Shown: positions 33,959 to 43,059, numbered from the stretch's first letter. The stretch is DNA of 64,000 nucleotides from Streptomyces himastatinicus ATCC 53653 (GCF_000158915.1 NZ_GG657754.1:8571551-8635550); one strand, 5' to 3'. Notes: a model not told the origin generated them from the sequence alone. Translations and numbers: made by a program.

Positions 33959-35494
33959 TCACACTTCCACCGCCATGGTGGCGGCCATGATGTTGTCCAG
34001 GGTGATGTCGGGGGCGGTGAACTCGCGGTGTATCCGGCCCTGCTGCAGTGTCACGACCCGGTCGCACACCAGGGGCAGCTCCTCCAGCTCGCCGGAGACG
34101 AAGACCACGGCTGCCCCGTTGCCGGCCAGTTCGCGGACCAACCGGTAGATCTGCTGCTTCGCCTCGACGTCGACGCCGCGGGTCGGCTCGTCGAGCAGGA
34201 GGATGCGGCTGCGGGCGTGCAGCCACCGGCCGATCACGGCCTTTTGCTGGTTGCCGCCGCTGAGGTTGACGATGGGAGTGGAGAGCCGGGGTGTCTTGAC
34301 CGACAGCCGCTCCACCAGGTCACGTCCGGCGCGTTCGGCCAGGGCGGGCGAGATGCTGCCGCGCCGGCTGACACCGCCGAACCACGACATCACCATGTTC
34401 TCGCCCACGCCCAGCATCGGGACGATGCCCGCGCCCTTGCGGTCCTCCGGGGTCATGCCCAGGCCGAGCTTCTTCATCGCCGCGGCGGTGGGCCGGGCGA
34501 CCCGGGCCCCGTCCACCTCGATCACCCGCTCCGCCCGGGGCTCGAATCCGGCAATGGCGCGCAGCAGCTCGCTGCGCCCGGAGCCGAGCAGGCCGCCGAT
34601 GCCAAGCACTTCGCCGGCGTAGAGGTCGAAGTCGACCCCGTGCAGTTTCGGCGGCAGTTTCAGTCCCCGCACGGACAGCAGCGGGGTGCGGGTCCGGTCC
34701 ACCGTCCGGGGTTCCAGCGCTGCGGCCTCCTGGACGGTGGTGCCCAGCATGAGGGCGACGATCTGCGGTGTCGTCGCGTCCCGCACGTCGACGGTGTCGA
34801 TCACCTGCCCGTCACGCACAACGGTGACACTCCCCGCGACCTGGCGGATCTCGTCCAGACGGTGGCTGACGTAGATGACGGCCACACCCGAGTCGGCGAT
34901 CCTGCGCACGGCCGACAGCACCGTGTGGGTCTCCTCGGCCGCCAGCGCACTGGTGGGTTCGTCCAGGATGAGCAGCCGGGGGCGGCGGCGCACCGCCCGG
35001 GCGATCTCGATCAGTTGTTGCTCAGCCAGCGGCAGCGTGCCCACCAGCGCGCCGGGATCGACGGGGACCTCCAGCTCGCCGAGGACCTCGGCAGCCTCGC
35101 GCCGCATGCGCGGATAGTCGATCCCGGCAGCGCCGCGCCTGGGCCATTCGTTGAGGAAGAGGTTCTCGGCCACGGTCATCTCGGGCACCAGGCTGAGTTC
35201 CTGGTACACCGTGGCCACGCCGAGTTCGGCCGCGCGGCGTACTCCGCCGTCCCCCAGTGGCTCTCCACCGATGACCACCTCACCCGCGTCGGGCGTCTCG
35301 ACGCCGGACAGCAGGCGGATGAGGGTGGACTTGCCGGCGCCGTTACGGCCGAGCAGGGCCCGTACCTCGCCACTGTGGATGGTGAATTCGACGGAGTCGA
35401 GGGCGCGGACGCCGGGGTATTGCTTGCACAGCCCGGTCGCGGTCGCCACCGGGGGGCCGGCCGGGCGGCCCGGCGCGGGCTCAGCTGATGTCAT
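33959..35494 (-). CDS. Ribose-type sugar ABC transporter ATP-binding protein (tandem domains)
   Basis: The 511-residue RbsA/MglA-type ATPase has two ABC domains. The first has Walker A GRNGAGKST, signature LPLAEQQLIEIARA and Walker B LLILDEPTSAL. The second has the degenerate P-loop GLLGSGRSEL, signature LSGGNQQKAVIGRWL and Walker B ILLLDEPTRGVDVEAK. The degenerate second P-loop is normal for the family. It energises import with the permease and binding protein in the same operon. The start ATG lies 78 bp after the binding-protein stop. Confidence 0.94.
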   Translation of the reverse strand: MTSAEPAPGRPAGPPVATATGLCKQYPGVRALDSVEFTIHSGEVRALLGRNGAGKSTLIRLLSGVETPDAGEVVIGGEPLGDGGVRRAAELGVATVYQELSLVPEMTVAENLFLNEWPRRGAAGIDYPRMRREAAEVLGELEVPVDPGALVGTLPLAEQQLIEIARAVRRRPRLLILDEPTSALAAEETHTVLSAVRRIADSGVAVIYVSHRLDEIRQVAGSVTVVRDGQVIDTVDVRDATTPQIVALMLGTTVQEAAALEPRTVDRTRTPLLSVRGLKLPPKLHGVDFDLYAGEVLGIGGLLGSGRSELLRAIAGFEPRAERVIEVDGARVARPTAAAMKKLGLGMTPEDRKGAGIVPMLGVGENMVMSWFGGVSRRGSISPALAERAGRDLVERLSVKTPRLSTPIVNLSGGNQQKAVIGRWLHARSRILLLDEPTRGVDVEAKQQIYRLVRELAGNGAAVVFVSGELEELPLVCDRVVTLQQGRIHREFTAPDITLDNIMAATMAVEV

Positions 35495-35572
35495 GGTGTC
35501 TCCACGGGTGCGGTGGGGAAAGCGGATTCGGCCCTGGTCCCTGCACGCTGCCGACCACGGCCTCAGTGCCGG

Positions 35573-36571
35573 TTACGGCAGGCCGTCGGGGTGCGCGGCG
35601 AGCCACTTCCGTGCTTGCCGGGGGGTGGAGTACAGCTCGACCGGCGCCGCGACGACCTGAGAGCCGAGTTTCCCGCCGCTGATCACCTGCGCCGTCGTGC
35701 GGGCGGCCAGCTTGCCCACGACCCGCCCGGAGATGTCGACATCGGCCTTCAGGATCCGGTTGTCGACCAGTTCGCGCGCCAGGTCGGTGGTCATGTCACT
35801 GCCGAAGACCACGGTCTTGCCGATGAGGCCGTGCTGGCGGACGGCTTTGACGGCCCCCATCGTTGCGCCGCCGGACTCGCCGTAGAAGGCGTCGAGGCCG
35901 TGGTGCGCGGTCAGCACCCGGTCGGCGACCTGGACCGCGGAGTCGATGGTCGTGCCCTGCTGGTTGGCGACGATGCGGGCCTTGGGAAGCCGGGCGGACA
36001 GCGCCTTCTGGAAGCCGGCCCGGCGTTGTCGGCAGACCTCGACCGTTTCGCAGTTGATGACGCCGATCCGCGGGGCGGTGATGTGGCGGGAGATGAAGTA
36101 CTCTGCGGCCTTCGCCCCGGCCAGCTCCCCGAACTTGACCGGGTCGCCCAGGATCCAAGCGCTGACGTACTTGCGGGTGGCCGCGTCGGTGAGGCAGGTG
36201 TTGTAACAGATCACCTTGACGCCGCTGTCGTGGGCGAGCTTGGCCGCGGGGATCGAGGCGGTGGTGGAGACCGGTGACATGACCAGTGCCTTCACACCCG
36301 CCGAGCTCACCGTGTCGACGAACCTGCTCTCCTTCGAGGCATCGCCCTGGGCGTTGATTTCGAGGATCTGCACGTCCTCGCCCAGCTTCCGCGAGGAGTC
36401 CAGCATGCCTTTGCGTACGCCGGCGTAGTAGCCCTGGGCGTCCATATAGACCAGTCCCACTCGCCCGCCCTCACCCACGCGGCCACCGCATCCGGTCGCG
36501 CCGAGCCCTGTCAGGACCAGGGCGAGGACCACGATGGCGGCGTTGCGGGCACGATGTCTGGACAAACTCAT
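35573..36571 (-). CDS. Sugar-binding lipoprotein (RbsB-like)
   Basis: The start is taken as ATG 36571 (MSLSRHRARN), since the longer frame covers the promoter. The 332-residue protein has a lipoprotein signal with lipobox GATGC near residue 27, then a type I periplasmic-binding fold (VGLVYMDAQGYYAGVRKGML, ICYNTCLTD, AFYGESGGATMGAVKAV, VFGSDMT). The DUxxYGESGG-like segment corresponds to the hinge region of substrate-binding domains. It delivers a pentose- or hexose-like ligand to the importer. As first gene of the operon it is driven from the promoter at 36641-36670. Confidence 0.92.
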   Translation of the reverse strand: MSLSRHRARNAAIVVLALVLTGLGATGCGGRVGEGGRVGLVYMDAQGYYAGVRKGMLDSSRKLGEDVQILEINAQGDASKESRFVDTVSSAGVKALVMSPVSTTASIPAAKLAHDSGVKVICYNTCLTDAATRKYVSAWILGDPVKFGELAGAKAAEYFISRHITAPRIGVINCETVEVCRQRRAGFQKALSARLPKARIVANQQGTTIDSAVQVADRVLTAHHGLDAFYGESGGATMGAVKAVRQHGLIGKTVVFGSDMTTDLARELVDNRILKADVDISGRVVGKLAARTTAQVISGGKLGSQVVAAPVELYSTPRQARKWLAAHPDGLP

Positions 36572-36640
36572 AGCAACACTCCAGACCGAAGAGTAAGCAC
36601 CGCAAAGAGTGCAGAACGGGGCACTGCGGTGTGTGCTCCG

Positions 36641-36691
36641 AGTATGAGCAGCGCTTTTCAGCCACGTCAAGATTAAATAATAATTAATGCC
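36641..36691 (-). promoter_or_regulatory. Promoter of the importer operon with AT-rich upstream block
   Basis: On the minus strand TTGACG (complement of 36665-36670) and CATACT (complement of 36641-36646) are 18 nt apart. Directly upstream of the -35 is an AT-only stretch (about 36671-36688) of a kind found nowhere else here except at 27706-27730. The nine bases CGTCAAGAT (36665-36673) are identical to 27702-27710. Confidence 0.65.
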
Positions 36692-36943
36692 TACGGTTGG
36701 CTCGTTGATCGACTCGGCGCGGGCCCGCGCGGCGGCCGCACCGGTTGAGGATGCAGACAGGTTGAGCCGCGGGGCGGGTCGGAGCCCCTCCAGATGAGGG
36801 CGTCGGCCCGGTTGCCTGGGCGGGACGAGCGGTGGCGACCACCAGGCGGGCGGCGGCGTCGATGATGGGCTGCCCGGTTCGCGGCCTTCTGCGGCGGCCC
36901 ACCTCGCTGGGGTGACCGCACGCCCAACGGCGCAGTGGACGGC
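36692..36943. other. Intergenic stretch between importer operon and TetR gene
   Basis: Only short biased frames are present, with no ribosome site or domain. I see no gene. Confidence 0.4.
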
Positions 36944-37615
36944 TCAGGTGGCGGCGGAGCCGGGCGCGCGCTGTGTGGACTCGGTGTGTGTTTGTGCGGC
37001 GGCCTCGAGGGTGGCGCCGATCGCTTCAGGGCTCATTGACGACAGGTCCTCGAAGAGGTTGCTCGTGCGCAGGGCGATGACGCCGATCAAGCAGGAGATC
37101 AGGACCTCGGCCCGGCCGGCCGGATCGTCGGCGCCCTCGGCCGCGAGTCGGTTGGCGAGCGGAGATATCAGGCGGGTGCGCAATTCGTCTGCCGCGGCGG
37201 CACGTGCTTCGGGGACGTCGCTCCGGGAGAGGAGGGCCTGGACGAGAGGGCCCGGCGCGCCTCTACGGTCGGCTCGGTGCAGCGCCTCTACGGTGAAGGC
37301 CCCCAGGTCGAGCGTCTCGGGCGACACGGTCACGTTCCGGCTGTCCTCGTCCACCGCCGCCCGGTACAAGGCAGCCTTGCCGCCGAAATACCGCGCGATC
37401 AGGGCGGCGTCGACACCGGCGTGCTCGCCTATGTCCCGAACCGTCACCGCGTCATATCCGTGGCGGGCGAACAGGTCGCGGGCAGCGTCGAGCAGGGCGG
37501 CCCGCGTGGCGTCCGCATCACGCTTTCTGCCGCGCGCGTTCCGTCTTCGAGGTCCGCCAGCGACAGGAGCCGCGGCGGAGCCCGATGTCTGGACGGGGGC
37601 ATGAGGAGCGGCCAC
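36944..37615 (-). CDS. TetR-family repressor
   Basis: The N-terminal HTH is clear: LLDAARDLFARHGYDAVTVR, then DIGEHAGVDAALIARYFGGK, ALYRAAV. A helical ligand domain of about 150 residues follows, containing TLDLGAFTVEAL and LISCLIGVIALRTS. The start is uncertain. GTG 37615 gives about 223 residues with a disordered basic N-terminus, and no strong ribosome site is visible at any candidate. It is divergent from the GH5 gene 71 bp away, and a 14-bp palindrome lies between them. Confidence 0.85.
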   Translation of the reverse strand: MAAPHAPVQTSGSAAAPVAGGPRRRNARGRKRDADATRAALLDAARDLFARHGYDAVTVRDIGEHAGVDAALIARYFGGKAALYRAAVDEDSRNVTVSPETLDLGAFTVEALHRADRRGAPGPLVQALLSRSDVPEARAAAADELRTRLISPLANRLAAEGADDPAGRAEVLISCLIGVIALRTSNLFEDLSSMSPEAIGATLEAAAQTHTESTQRAPGSAAT

Positions 37616-37630
37616 TATGGCGCCCAGGCA

Positions 37631-37644
37631 CGCCGGATCCGGCG
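37631..37644. promoter_or_regulatory. Palindrome between TetR and GH5 genes
   Basis: CGCCGGATCCGGCG is a perfect 14-bp palindrome midway between the divergent TetR and GH5 starts, a candidate repressor site. GC-rich palindromes of this length also occur by chance in such genomes. Confidence 0.35.
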
Positions 37645-37686
37645 GAGCCGCTTTCGGGCACCAGCCCCCTCCCACGGGAAGGCCAC

Positions 37687-39612
37687 ATGCCGACCAGGAG
37701 AACAGCCCGCTATCTGATGGGGATCGCGTCGATCCTCGCGCTGCTGGCCACGACGCCGGGACCGACCGCCACGGCTCAACAGCTCACGGCACAACGGCCC
37801 ACCGCGCCGCCCGCCGCCACCCCCTTGGCCGACACCTGGCAGCCACCCCTGTCGACCCGTGGCCGGTACATCGTCGATGCCAAGGGTGACCGCTTCCGGC
37901 TGAAGTCGGCCAACTGGGACGGCGCCCAGGGGTCCTGGACGGGAAGTGGCGCCAAGGACGATCCCGCCAACCACCACTCCGGACAGAACTCCTACGGCAT
38001 CCCCCTCGGCCTGGACCGTGTCCCGCTGGCCACACTGCTCGCCGACTTCCACCGGCTCGGCATCAACAGCATCCGGCTGCCGTTCTCCAACGAGATGATC
38101 CACACGAGCGCGTCCGTACCGGACCGCGCCGTCGCGGCCAACCTCCAACTGCGGGGAAAGACACCACTCCAGGTCTTCGACGCCGTGGTGTCCGCGCTCA
38201 CCGGCGACGGGTTCGCCGTCATCCTCAACAACCACACCAACACCAGCCGCTGGTGCTGCGGAATCGACGGCAACGAGCGGTGGAACAGCGGCCAGTCCAC
38301 TCAAGCGTGGACGGACGACTGGGTCTTCATGGCCCGCCGGTACGCCGACGATCCCCGTGTGGTGGGCGCCGATCTGTACAACGAGGTGCGCCGAGATGTG
38401 TTCGACGACCCCAACTGGGGGCTCGGCGACGAACACGACTGGTACGCCGCCGCGCAGCGCGCCGCCGACCGCATCCTCACCGAGGGCGACCCCGACCTCC
38501 TCATCGTGATCGAGGGCATCAACTGGACGGGACTCCCCGTCGACGGGCTGCCCCATGGGCGTCCCACCCTGGCCCCCGCGCGCACTCTCTCGCACACCCT
38601 GGTCGACACCCACAAGCTGGTCTACTCCGCACACTTCTACGGCTACACCGGTCCCCGCCACAGCGGCGCCACCGGGATCGGCGAAACCCATGACCCCCGC
38701 TACCAGGACCTGAGCCGTGAGGATCTGTTCCGCGTCCTCTCCGATCAGGCGTTCTTCGTCGCCGAGGACACCGGAAAGCACTACACCGCACCCGTGTGGA
38801 TCAGCGAGTTCGGCATCGGCTCGGGCGAGACGGGTACCGCTTCCCGTGCCTGGTTCGCGAACATCACCGACTACTTCGCCGACCACGACGCCGACTTCGC
38901 CTACTGGCCGCTCGTGGGTTGGGAGGGCGGCAGCGACTGGTCGCTGCTGCGCTACGACGCCGCGGGCCGCCGCTACGGGATCCTGGACCAGGCGGACTGG
39001 CGCGCCACAGCGTGGCAGCGGCTGATGACGGCGCCCGGACGCTCCGGGCCGGTCGCCCCCGTCACCAGTTGGCGGATGCTCGACACCGACCACGGCGATC
39101 GTGTGCAATCGCGGATCGAGCGGGCTCGGGGCGACTGGGATCCGGGGGCCTACAAGGCCACCTGCCCCGACGGGCTGCGGCTGATCGGCCTCGGCCGCAC
39201 CACCGGGCGCGGGCTGTGCACCGATGCCACCGCCGACGATCTGCGCGCGCCCGGCACCGCCCATACGGTGGTCACGGACGCGCGGTATGTGCCCGCCGGC
39301 GGCGACTGGGCGTCCGGCTACACCAAGTTCCAGTGCCCCACGGACACCTTCCTCATCGGCTACAGCCGCCGCGACGCCCGGGTGTCCGCGGCGCTGTGCG
39401 CCCCGGCCCGCGCCCCGCTCGGTACCACGGGGCGCACCGTGTGGTTCGATCGGTCCGACAACCGGCCGGCCGACGCCGCCGGGGGCGACTTCGCCCACGG
39501 CGACTACAAGGGCCAGTGCGCGGCCGGCGAATACGCCGCGGGCATCGCCTTCACCACCCGGGTGGGCAGCTCCGGGAGCCCGGACGCGCTGCTGTGCCGC
39601 GGCCTGACCTGA
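37687..39612 (+). CDS. Secreted GH5-type glycosidase with triple C-terminal repeat
   Basis: ATG 37687 follows GGAAGG. The 641-residue product has a signal peptide (about 1-32) and a GH5-like barrel (about 50-450): SANWDG start, FHRLGINSIRLPFSNEM, acid/base E233 in ADLYNEVR, HFYGYTG, nucleophile E374 in VWISEFGIG and a final WPLVGWEG. Three related Cys-containing repeats follow at about 481-515, 537-575 and 599-640, each opening GDW/F-x-x-G-Y and having a CP/CA-x-G/T-x-x-x-x-G core. They probably bind sugar or surfaces. Substrate cannot be fixed; cellulase- and endoglycoceramidase-like members share this layout. Confidence 0.88.
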   Translation: MPTRRTARYLMGIASILALLATTPGPTATAQQLTAQRPTAPPAATPLADTWQPPLSTRGRYIVDAKGDRFRLKSANWDGAQGSWTGSGAKDDPANHHSGQNSYGIPLGLDRVPLATLLADFHRLGINSIRLPFSNEMIHTSASVPDRAVAANLQLRGKTPLQVFDAVVSALTGDGFAVILNNHTNTSRWCCGIDGNERWNSGQSTQAWTDDWVFMARRYADDPRVVGADLYNEVRRDVFDDPNWGLGDEHDWYAAAQRAADRILTEGDPDLLIVIEGINWTGLPVDGLPHGRPTLAPARTLSHTLVDTHKLVYSAHFYGYTGPRHSGATGIGETHDPRYQDLSREDLFRVLSDQAFFVAEDTGKHYTAPVWISEFGIGSGETGTASRAWFANITDYFADHDADFAYWPLVGWEGGSDWSLLRYDAAGRRYGILDQADWRATAWQRLMTAPGRSGPVAPVTSWRMLDTDHGDRVQSRIERARGDWDPGAYKATCPDGLRLIGLGRTTGRGLCTDATADDLRAPGTAHTVVTDARYVPAGGDWASGYTKFQCPTDTFLIGYSRRDARVSAALCAPARAPLGTTGRTVWFDRSDNRPADAAGGDFAHGDYKGQCAAGEYAAGIAFTTRVGSSGSPDALLCRGLT

Positions 39613-39724
39613 GCGATTCCCACGTCGCGGACTCACCCCGGGCTGCTCCGGCCCGCGGCGGCGAGGTGGAGATCCGCGCGCGGGCCGACGGCATCCGGCC
39701 GCGATGATCTCACAGGACTACTGC

Positions 39725-40112
39725 CGACTTCGCCGATGCCTACCCGGCCACTTTGTCCGGCGGGATGCGGCAGCGGGTGGCGATCGCCCGTGCGCTCGCG
39801 GTGGAGCCGGAGGTGCTGCTCCTGGACGAGCCGTTCGCCGCGCTCGACGCCCAACTGCGCACCATCCTCCAGCACAGCCTGGAGGAGGCCATCGTGCTCG
39901 GGGACCGGGTGGTGGTGATGTCGGCCAGACCCGGCCGGGTGATCGCCGAACCTCACCCGCCGTTCGAGCGCCCGCGCACCGGGGCGATACGCCGCGCCCC
40001 GCGGTTCGCCGCGCTCCAGGGCGAGCTGTGGGAGCTGCTGCGCGACGAGGTCCAGCGGACGGGTACCGGCGCCGCCGCCACTTCGGCGGACGCGGCGGGG
40101 AAGCCCTCATGA
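39725..40112 (+). pseudogene. Sulfonate/taurine-type ABC ATPase, 3' remnant
   Basis: The frame enters at ADFADAYPATLSGGMRQRVA (signature motif) and continues with Walker B VLLLDEPFAALDAQLRTILQ. It then goes straight to HSLEEAIVLGDRVVVM. About 18 residues that normally hold the H-loop approach are deleted in frame, and the whole N-terminus with Walker A is missing. The type (SsuB/TauB/NrtD) follows from VMSARPGRV. The stop overlaps the next ATG in ATGA. Confidence 0.7.
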
Positions 40113-40268
40113 GCAGAGAGAGTGCGGCAGGTTCGACCCGGGCCGCGCAGCCCGCCCGGCGGCCCGGCGGGACGGACAGGGGGCCGGCCGAAACCGTGCT
40201 GGTACGGCGCCCCGGACCCCGGGAGCGCGATCCGGCCCGCGCCCACCGGCGGCGCCGTGGCATCGAGC
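40109..40268 (+). pseudogene. ABC permease, N-terminal leader only
   Basis: An ATG overlapping the ATPase stop begins about 53 codons of basic, proline-rich sequence (MSRESAAGSTRAAQPARRPG), as at the cytosolic start of sulfonate-type permeases. It then runs into IS debris at about 40269. No membrane span remains. Confidence 0.5.
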
Positions 40269-40385
40269 TCTCCCTCCGGCGTTGTAGTGCTCGGCATACT
40301 GGTCGAGGACCGTCCGCAGGTGTCGTTCACCGGTGATGAGGAGTCGGTCGGTGCATTCCGTGCGGGGTGTGCGTATCCAACCTTG
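40269..40385 (-). mobile_element. rve-type transposase, C-terminal scrap
   Basis: Minus-strand codons read RTPRTECTDRLLITGERHLR, then TVLDQYAEHYNAG, which matches the C-terminal region of the transposase in the 15.4-16.4 kb element. No terminal repeat is visible, so it is an orphan fragment. Confidence 0.65.
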
Positions 40386-40650
40386 CAGCTCTCGTACGGG
40401 GTGGCGGAGCCCATCGAGGACGACCCTCTGGAGATGACGTTCACGCAGGACTTCGGCCCGCTGGCACCGGGGGAGACCCTGCGGTTCCCGGTGGCGGACG
40501 ACGAGGACTCCCGCGCGTACCTCCTCGTCGTCCCCCGGGATGCCCGCGTGGTCGCCACCGATGCGCACGGCAGGCCCGCGCTCCTGGTCCACGAGACCAG
40601 CCGCAGCGTGCTGGCCACGTACCCGGTGCACGGATACCACCCGCCGGAGC
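40386..40650 (+). pseudogene. Unassigned C-terminal fragment, possibly from a glycosidase
   Basis: A frame with good codon bias reads EDDPLEMTFTQDFGPLAPGE, then LVVPRDARVVATDAHGRPAL and SRSVLATYPV. The closing pattern of a returned sugar-enzyme domain (bright strands, then VLATYP) reminds me of C-terminal domains of large glycosidases, but I cannot name it. No start codon or N-terminal part exists. Confidence 0.3.
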
Positions 40651-40722
40651 GTTGTCCCCGCCGTTTGCCATCAAAGCTCAAAAGGGCTCTGGGGACAGGG
40701 AGTTCGGGTAGCGTCCCGGGGC

Positions 40723-40908
40723 ATGAGCAACCAGATCAGCATTGACCGGGCCCCGGGTTCCTACGGCGGAATCAGCATCACCGTCCATCTCTCCGCGGCG
40801 GCCCTGAGCGCGCTCCAGACGGATGGTCAGTACTCCGAGGCGCTTTCCGAGGGCCAGGTGTCCGGCGCCGGACCCGTGCTGGAAAAGATCTCCTTCAAGG
40901 TGTCGTAG
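40723..40908 (+). CDS. Possible small protein of 61 residues
   Basis: ATG 40723 starts MSNQISIDRAPGSYGGISIT and ends VLEKISFKVS. It is acidic and serine-rich, without membrane spans, and its codon use is plausible. The ribosome site is poor. Its 3' end overlaps the convergent acyltransferase by 14 bp. It may be a genuine small gene or an accidental frame. Confidence 0.35.
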   Translation: MSNQISIDRAPGSYGGISITVHLSAAALSALQTDGQYSEALSEGQVSGAGPVLEKISFKVS

Positions 40909-42052
40909 AGACGCTTGCAGGTCGGCCCGGGGCAGGAGTGCGACGGCTGCGTGCCCAGCGGCGCATCAGCGGGAGTTCCACGAACCGGAGCACGACCAGC
41001 GACAGGGCCACCGAGACGGCGATCAGCGCGAAGACGATCGCGAAGCCCGCGCCGGCACTCAGATCCGGGTCGGGACCGATGGCGTGGCGCACCGCCAGCA
41101 GCAGCGGGAAGTGCACGACGTAGAGGGCGAACGTGGTTTCGCCCAGGGAGACCAGAACGGGCCTGGCCAGCTGCCGGGAGCGGCCCTCGATGTCGGCGAG
41201 GGCCGTCCTCGCGATGGCCAGTGCGATGAGTGGCGCCATCGCCGTAGACATCACGTACTGCGGAGGCAGGGCGGGCAGCACACCGATGTACACCACGAAG
41301 GCGAGGATCACCGTCAGACGGCTGACGCGTGGCCAGGTGCCGGTCTGGATCAGGCGGGCGGTGGCGATGCCGAGCAGGAATTCCAGCAGGCGCACGGGCG
41401 GGAAGGCGGAGATGAACCACATGCTGCGCTCGTTGACCGGCATCCAGTCGTACAGCTGGGGCCCGGGGATGGCGGTGGCCACCAGTGGCATGAGGAAGAT
41501 CAGCGCCGCCAGCGCCGTCCACACCCGGCGCAGCCGCTCCGTGGGGATCCTGCGTGCGGCCACGATGAGCGCCGGGAAGAGCGCGTAGAAGAACACCTCG
41601 CAGCTGAGCGACCATGCGGGTGTGTTGAAACCCGAGTACAGATCCGCGTCCGGCACCCAGTCCTGGACCAGGAAGAGGTTGGTGAGCGCCGCTGCCGCGT
41701 CGTGTGCGGGCGCGGACACCATGGGTACTTCCGTGGTGGTGACGGCGAAGAACACCAGGGTCGCCGTCCAGCTGAGCACATGGTTGGGGAAGATCCTGCA
41801 GGCCCGGCCGCGCCAGAACGCGACGGCCCGGGTGCCGGGCTTGTGGGCCCAGGTCAGCACGAATCCGGAGAGGACGAAGAAGAAGGTCACCGCGCCCGAG
41901 GCGAACGGGAAGACGGTGCCGAGCGATGTGTGCAGGGAACCGTCGAAAATCCCCGAGACATAGGTGACGTGGTACCAGACGACGAGGAGGGCGCCGAGAA
42001 AGCGCAGGCTCGTCAGCGACGGAAGACGGCCGGGAGAGGGCTCATCGGACAT
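40895..42052 (-). CDS. Integral membrane acyltransferase (Acyl_transf_3)
   Basis: The start is ATG 42052 (MSDEPSPGRL), with AGGAAG 4 nt before it. The 385-residue protein has about ten membrane spans. It begins SLTSLRFLGALLVVWYHVTY, containing the conserved R and H of OafA/YrhL-type acyltransferases. Later features are FFFVLSGFVLTW, RRACRIFPNHV-like RxxRI (GRACRIFP), and LGETTFALYVVHFPLLL near the end. Such enzymes O-acylate sugars, antibiotics or cell-surface polymers. It is separated from the megasynthase genes by an SDR gene on the same strand, so a tailoring role is possible but unproven. Confidence 0.9.
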   Translation of the reverse strand: MSDEPSPGRLPSLTSLRFLGALLVVWYHVTYVSGIFDGSLHTSLGTVFPFASGAVTFFFVLSGFVLTWAHKPGTRAVAFWRGRACRIFPNHVLSWTATLVFFAVTTTEVPMVSAPAHDAAAALTNLFLVQDWVPDADLYSGFNTPAWSLSCEVFFYALFPALIVAARRIPTERLRRVWTALAALIFLMPLVATAIPGPQLYDWMPVNERSMWFISAFPPVRLLEFLLGIATARLIQTGTWPRVSRLTVILAFVVYIGVLPALPPQYVMSTAMAPLIALAIARTALADIEGRSRQLARPVLVSLGETTFALYVVHFPLLLAVRHAIGPDPDLSAGAGFAIVFALIAVSVALSLVVLRFVELPLMRRWARSRRTPAPGRPASVSTTP

Positions 42053-42300
42053 GGGCTTCCTGGTCTCCAGACTGTGAAGAAGCCGGAACTGGGATCCCGT
42101 GGCCACTGCCACGGGCAAACCGCTCGCGAGCGCTGTCGCACCTCGGATGGTCGTCAACGGAGAGGGCGGCACGGGCCATTCGGCACCCGAACGAAGCGCA
42201 CAAGCTGGCGATCATCAAAACGGAAGACCGTTCCTGGAGGACAGACGGAATTCGGCCATCCATGAGGGGGTCGTGGCTGGAACTGGCCGAAAAGTGCCGG

Positions 42301-43059
42301 TTATCGCGGCGCCATTCTGAGGGCGCCGTCGAGCCGAATGGTCTCGCCGTTGAGCATCGGGTTCTCCACGATGTGCGCCACGAGCGTGGCGAATTCCGCC
42401 GGTTCACCGAGCCTGGCCGGATGTGGCACCTGCTGCCCGAGTGCGTCGAGCGTGGATGCCGGGAAGCCGTCGAACATGGGAGTGCGGAAAAGACCGGGGG
42501 CGATCGTGACCACGCGGATCCCCGACTCCGCGAGATCGCGGGCGATGGGCAGGGTCATGCCCACGATGCCTCCCTTGGAGGCTGCGTAGGCCGCCTGCCC
42601 GATCTGGCCGTCGAACGCGGCCGTCGAGGCGGTGTTGACGATGACGCCGCGCTCCTCGCCGTCTCCTTCGCGCTCGTGCATCCGTGCCGCGGCGAGCCGG
42701 ATGACATTGAAGGTGCCGATCAGGTTGACCTGGATGACCTTGCTGAACGCGGCCAGCGGGAACGGCCCGGTCCTGCCCACCGTCCTGAAGGCGTTGCCGA
42801 TGCCCGCGCAGCTCACCGCTATGCGCAACGGGCCAAGGGTCTCGGCCAGTTCGATGGCGGAGGCGATGTCCTCCTCGCTGGTCACATCGCCGGGGGAGTG
42901 GTGCACCCCGGGGCCCAGCTCCTCCGCCACTTCCTTGCCCGTGGACGACCGGCCGACGATGACCACGCGGGCTCCCCGGTCGCGCAGTTCACGTACCGCC
43001 GCCAGGCCGAGGCCGGACGCTCCACCGGTGACCAGCGCGACGCTTCCTTCGATACGCAC
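42301..43059 (-). CDS. SDR dehydrogenase, 3-hydroxyacyl-CoA-dehydrogenase-like
   Basis: The preferred start is GTG 43059 with GGGGAG 7 nt upstream, giving 252 residues. Cofactor motif TGGASGLG, variant NAG motif VSCAGIGNA, active site S in VNTASTAAF and YAASK. The ending TLDALGQQVPHPARLGEPAE followed by VENPMLNGETIRLDGA is typical of type II 3-hydroxyacyl-CoA dehydrogenases. It is divergent from the PKS gene over a 629-bp gap. It could serve primary metabolism or adjust a polyketide hydroxyl. Confidence 0.9.
   Translation of the reverse strand: MRIEGSVALVTGGASGLGLAAVRELRDRGARVVIVGRSSTGKEVAEELGPGVHHSPGDVTSEEDIASAIELAETLGPLRIAVSCAGIGNAFRTVGRTGPFPLAAFSKVIQVNLIGTFNVIRLAAARMHEREGDGEERGVIVNTASTAAFDGQIGQAAYAASKGGIVGMTLPIARDLAESGIRVVTIAPGLFRTPMFDGFPASTLDALGQQVPHPARLGEPAEFATLVAHIVENPMLNGETIRLDGALRMAPR

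Noticed and set aside
37615..39636. Long minus-strand frame opposite the GH5 gene
   Set aside because: Same shadow effect. The + strand frame has a signal peptide, ribosome site and GH5 catalytic residues.
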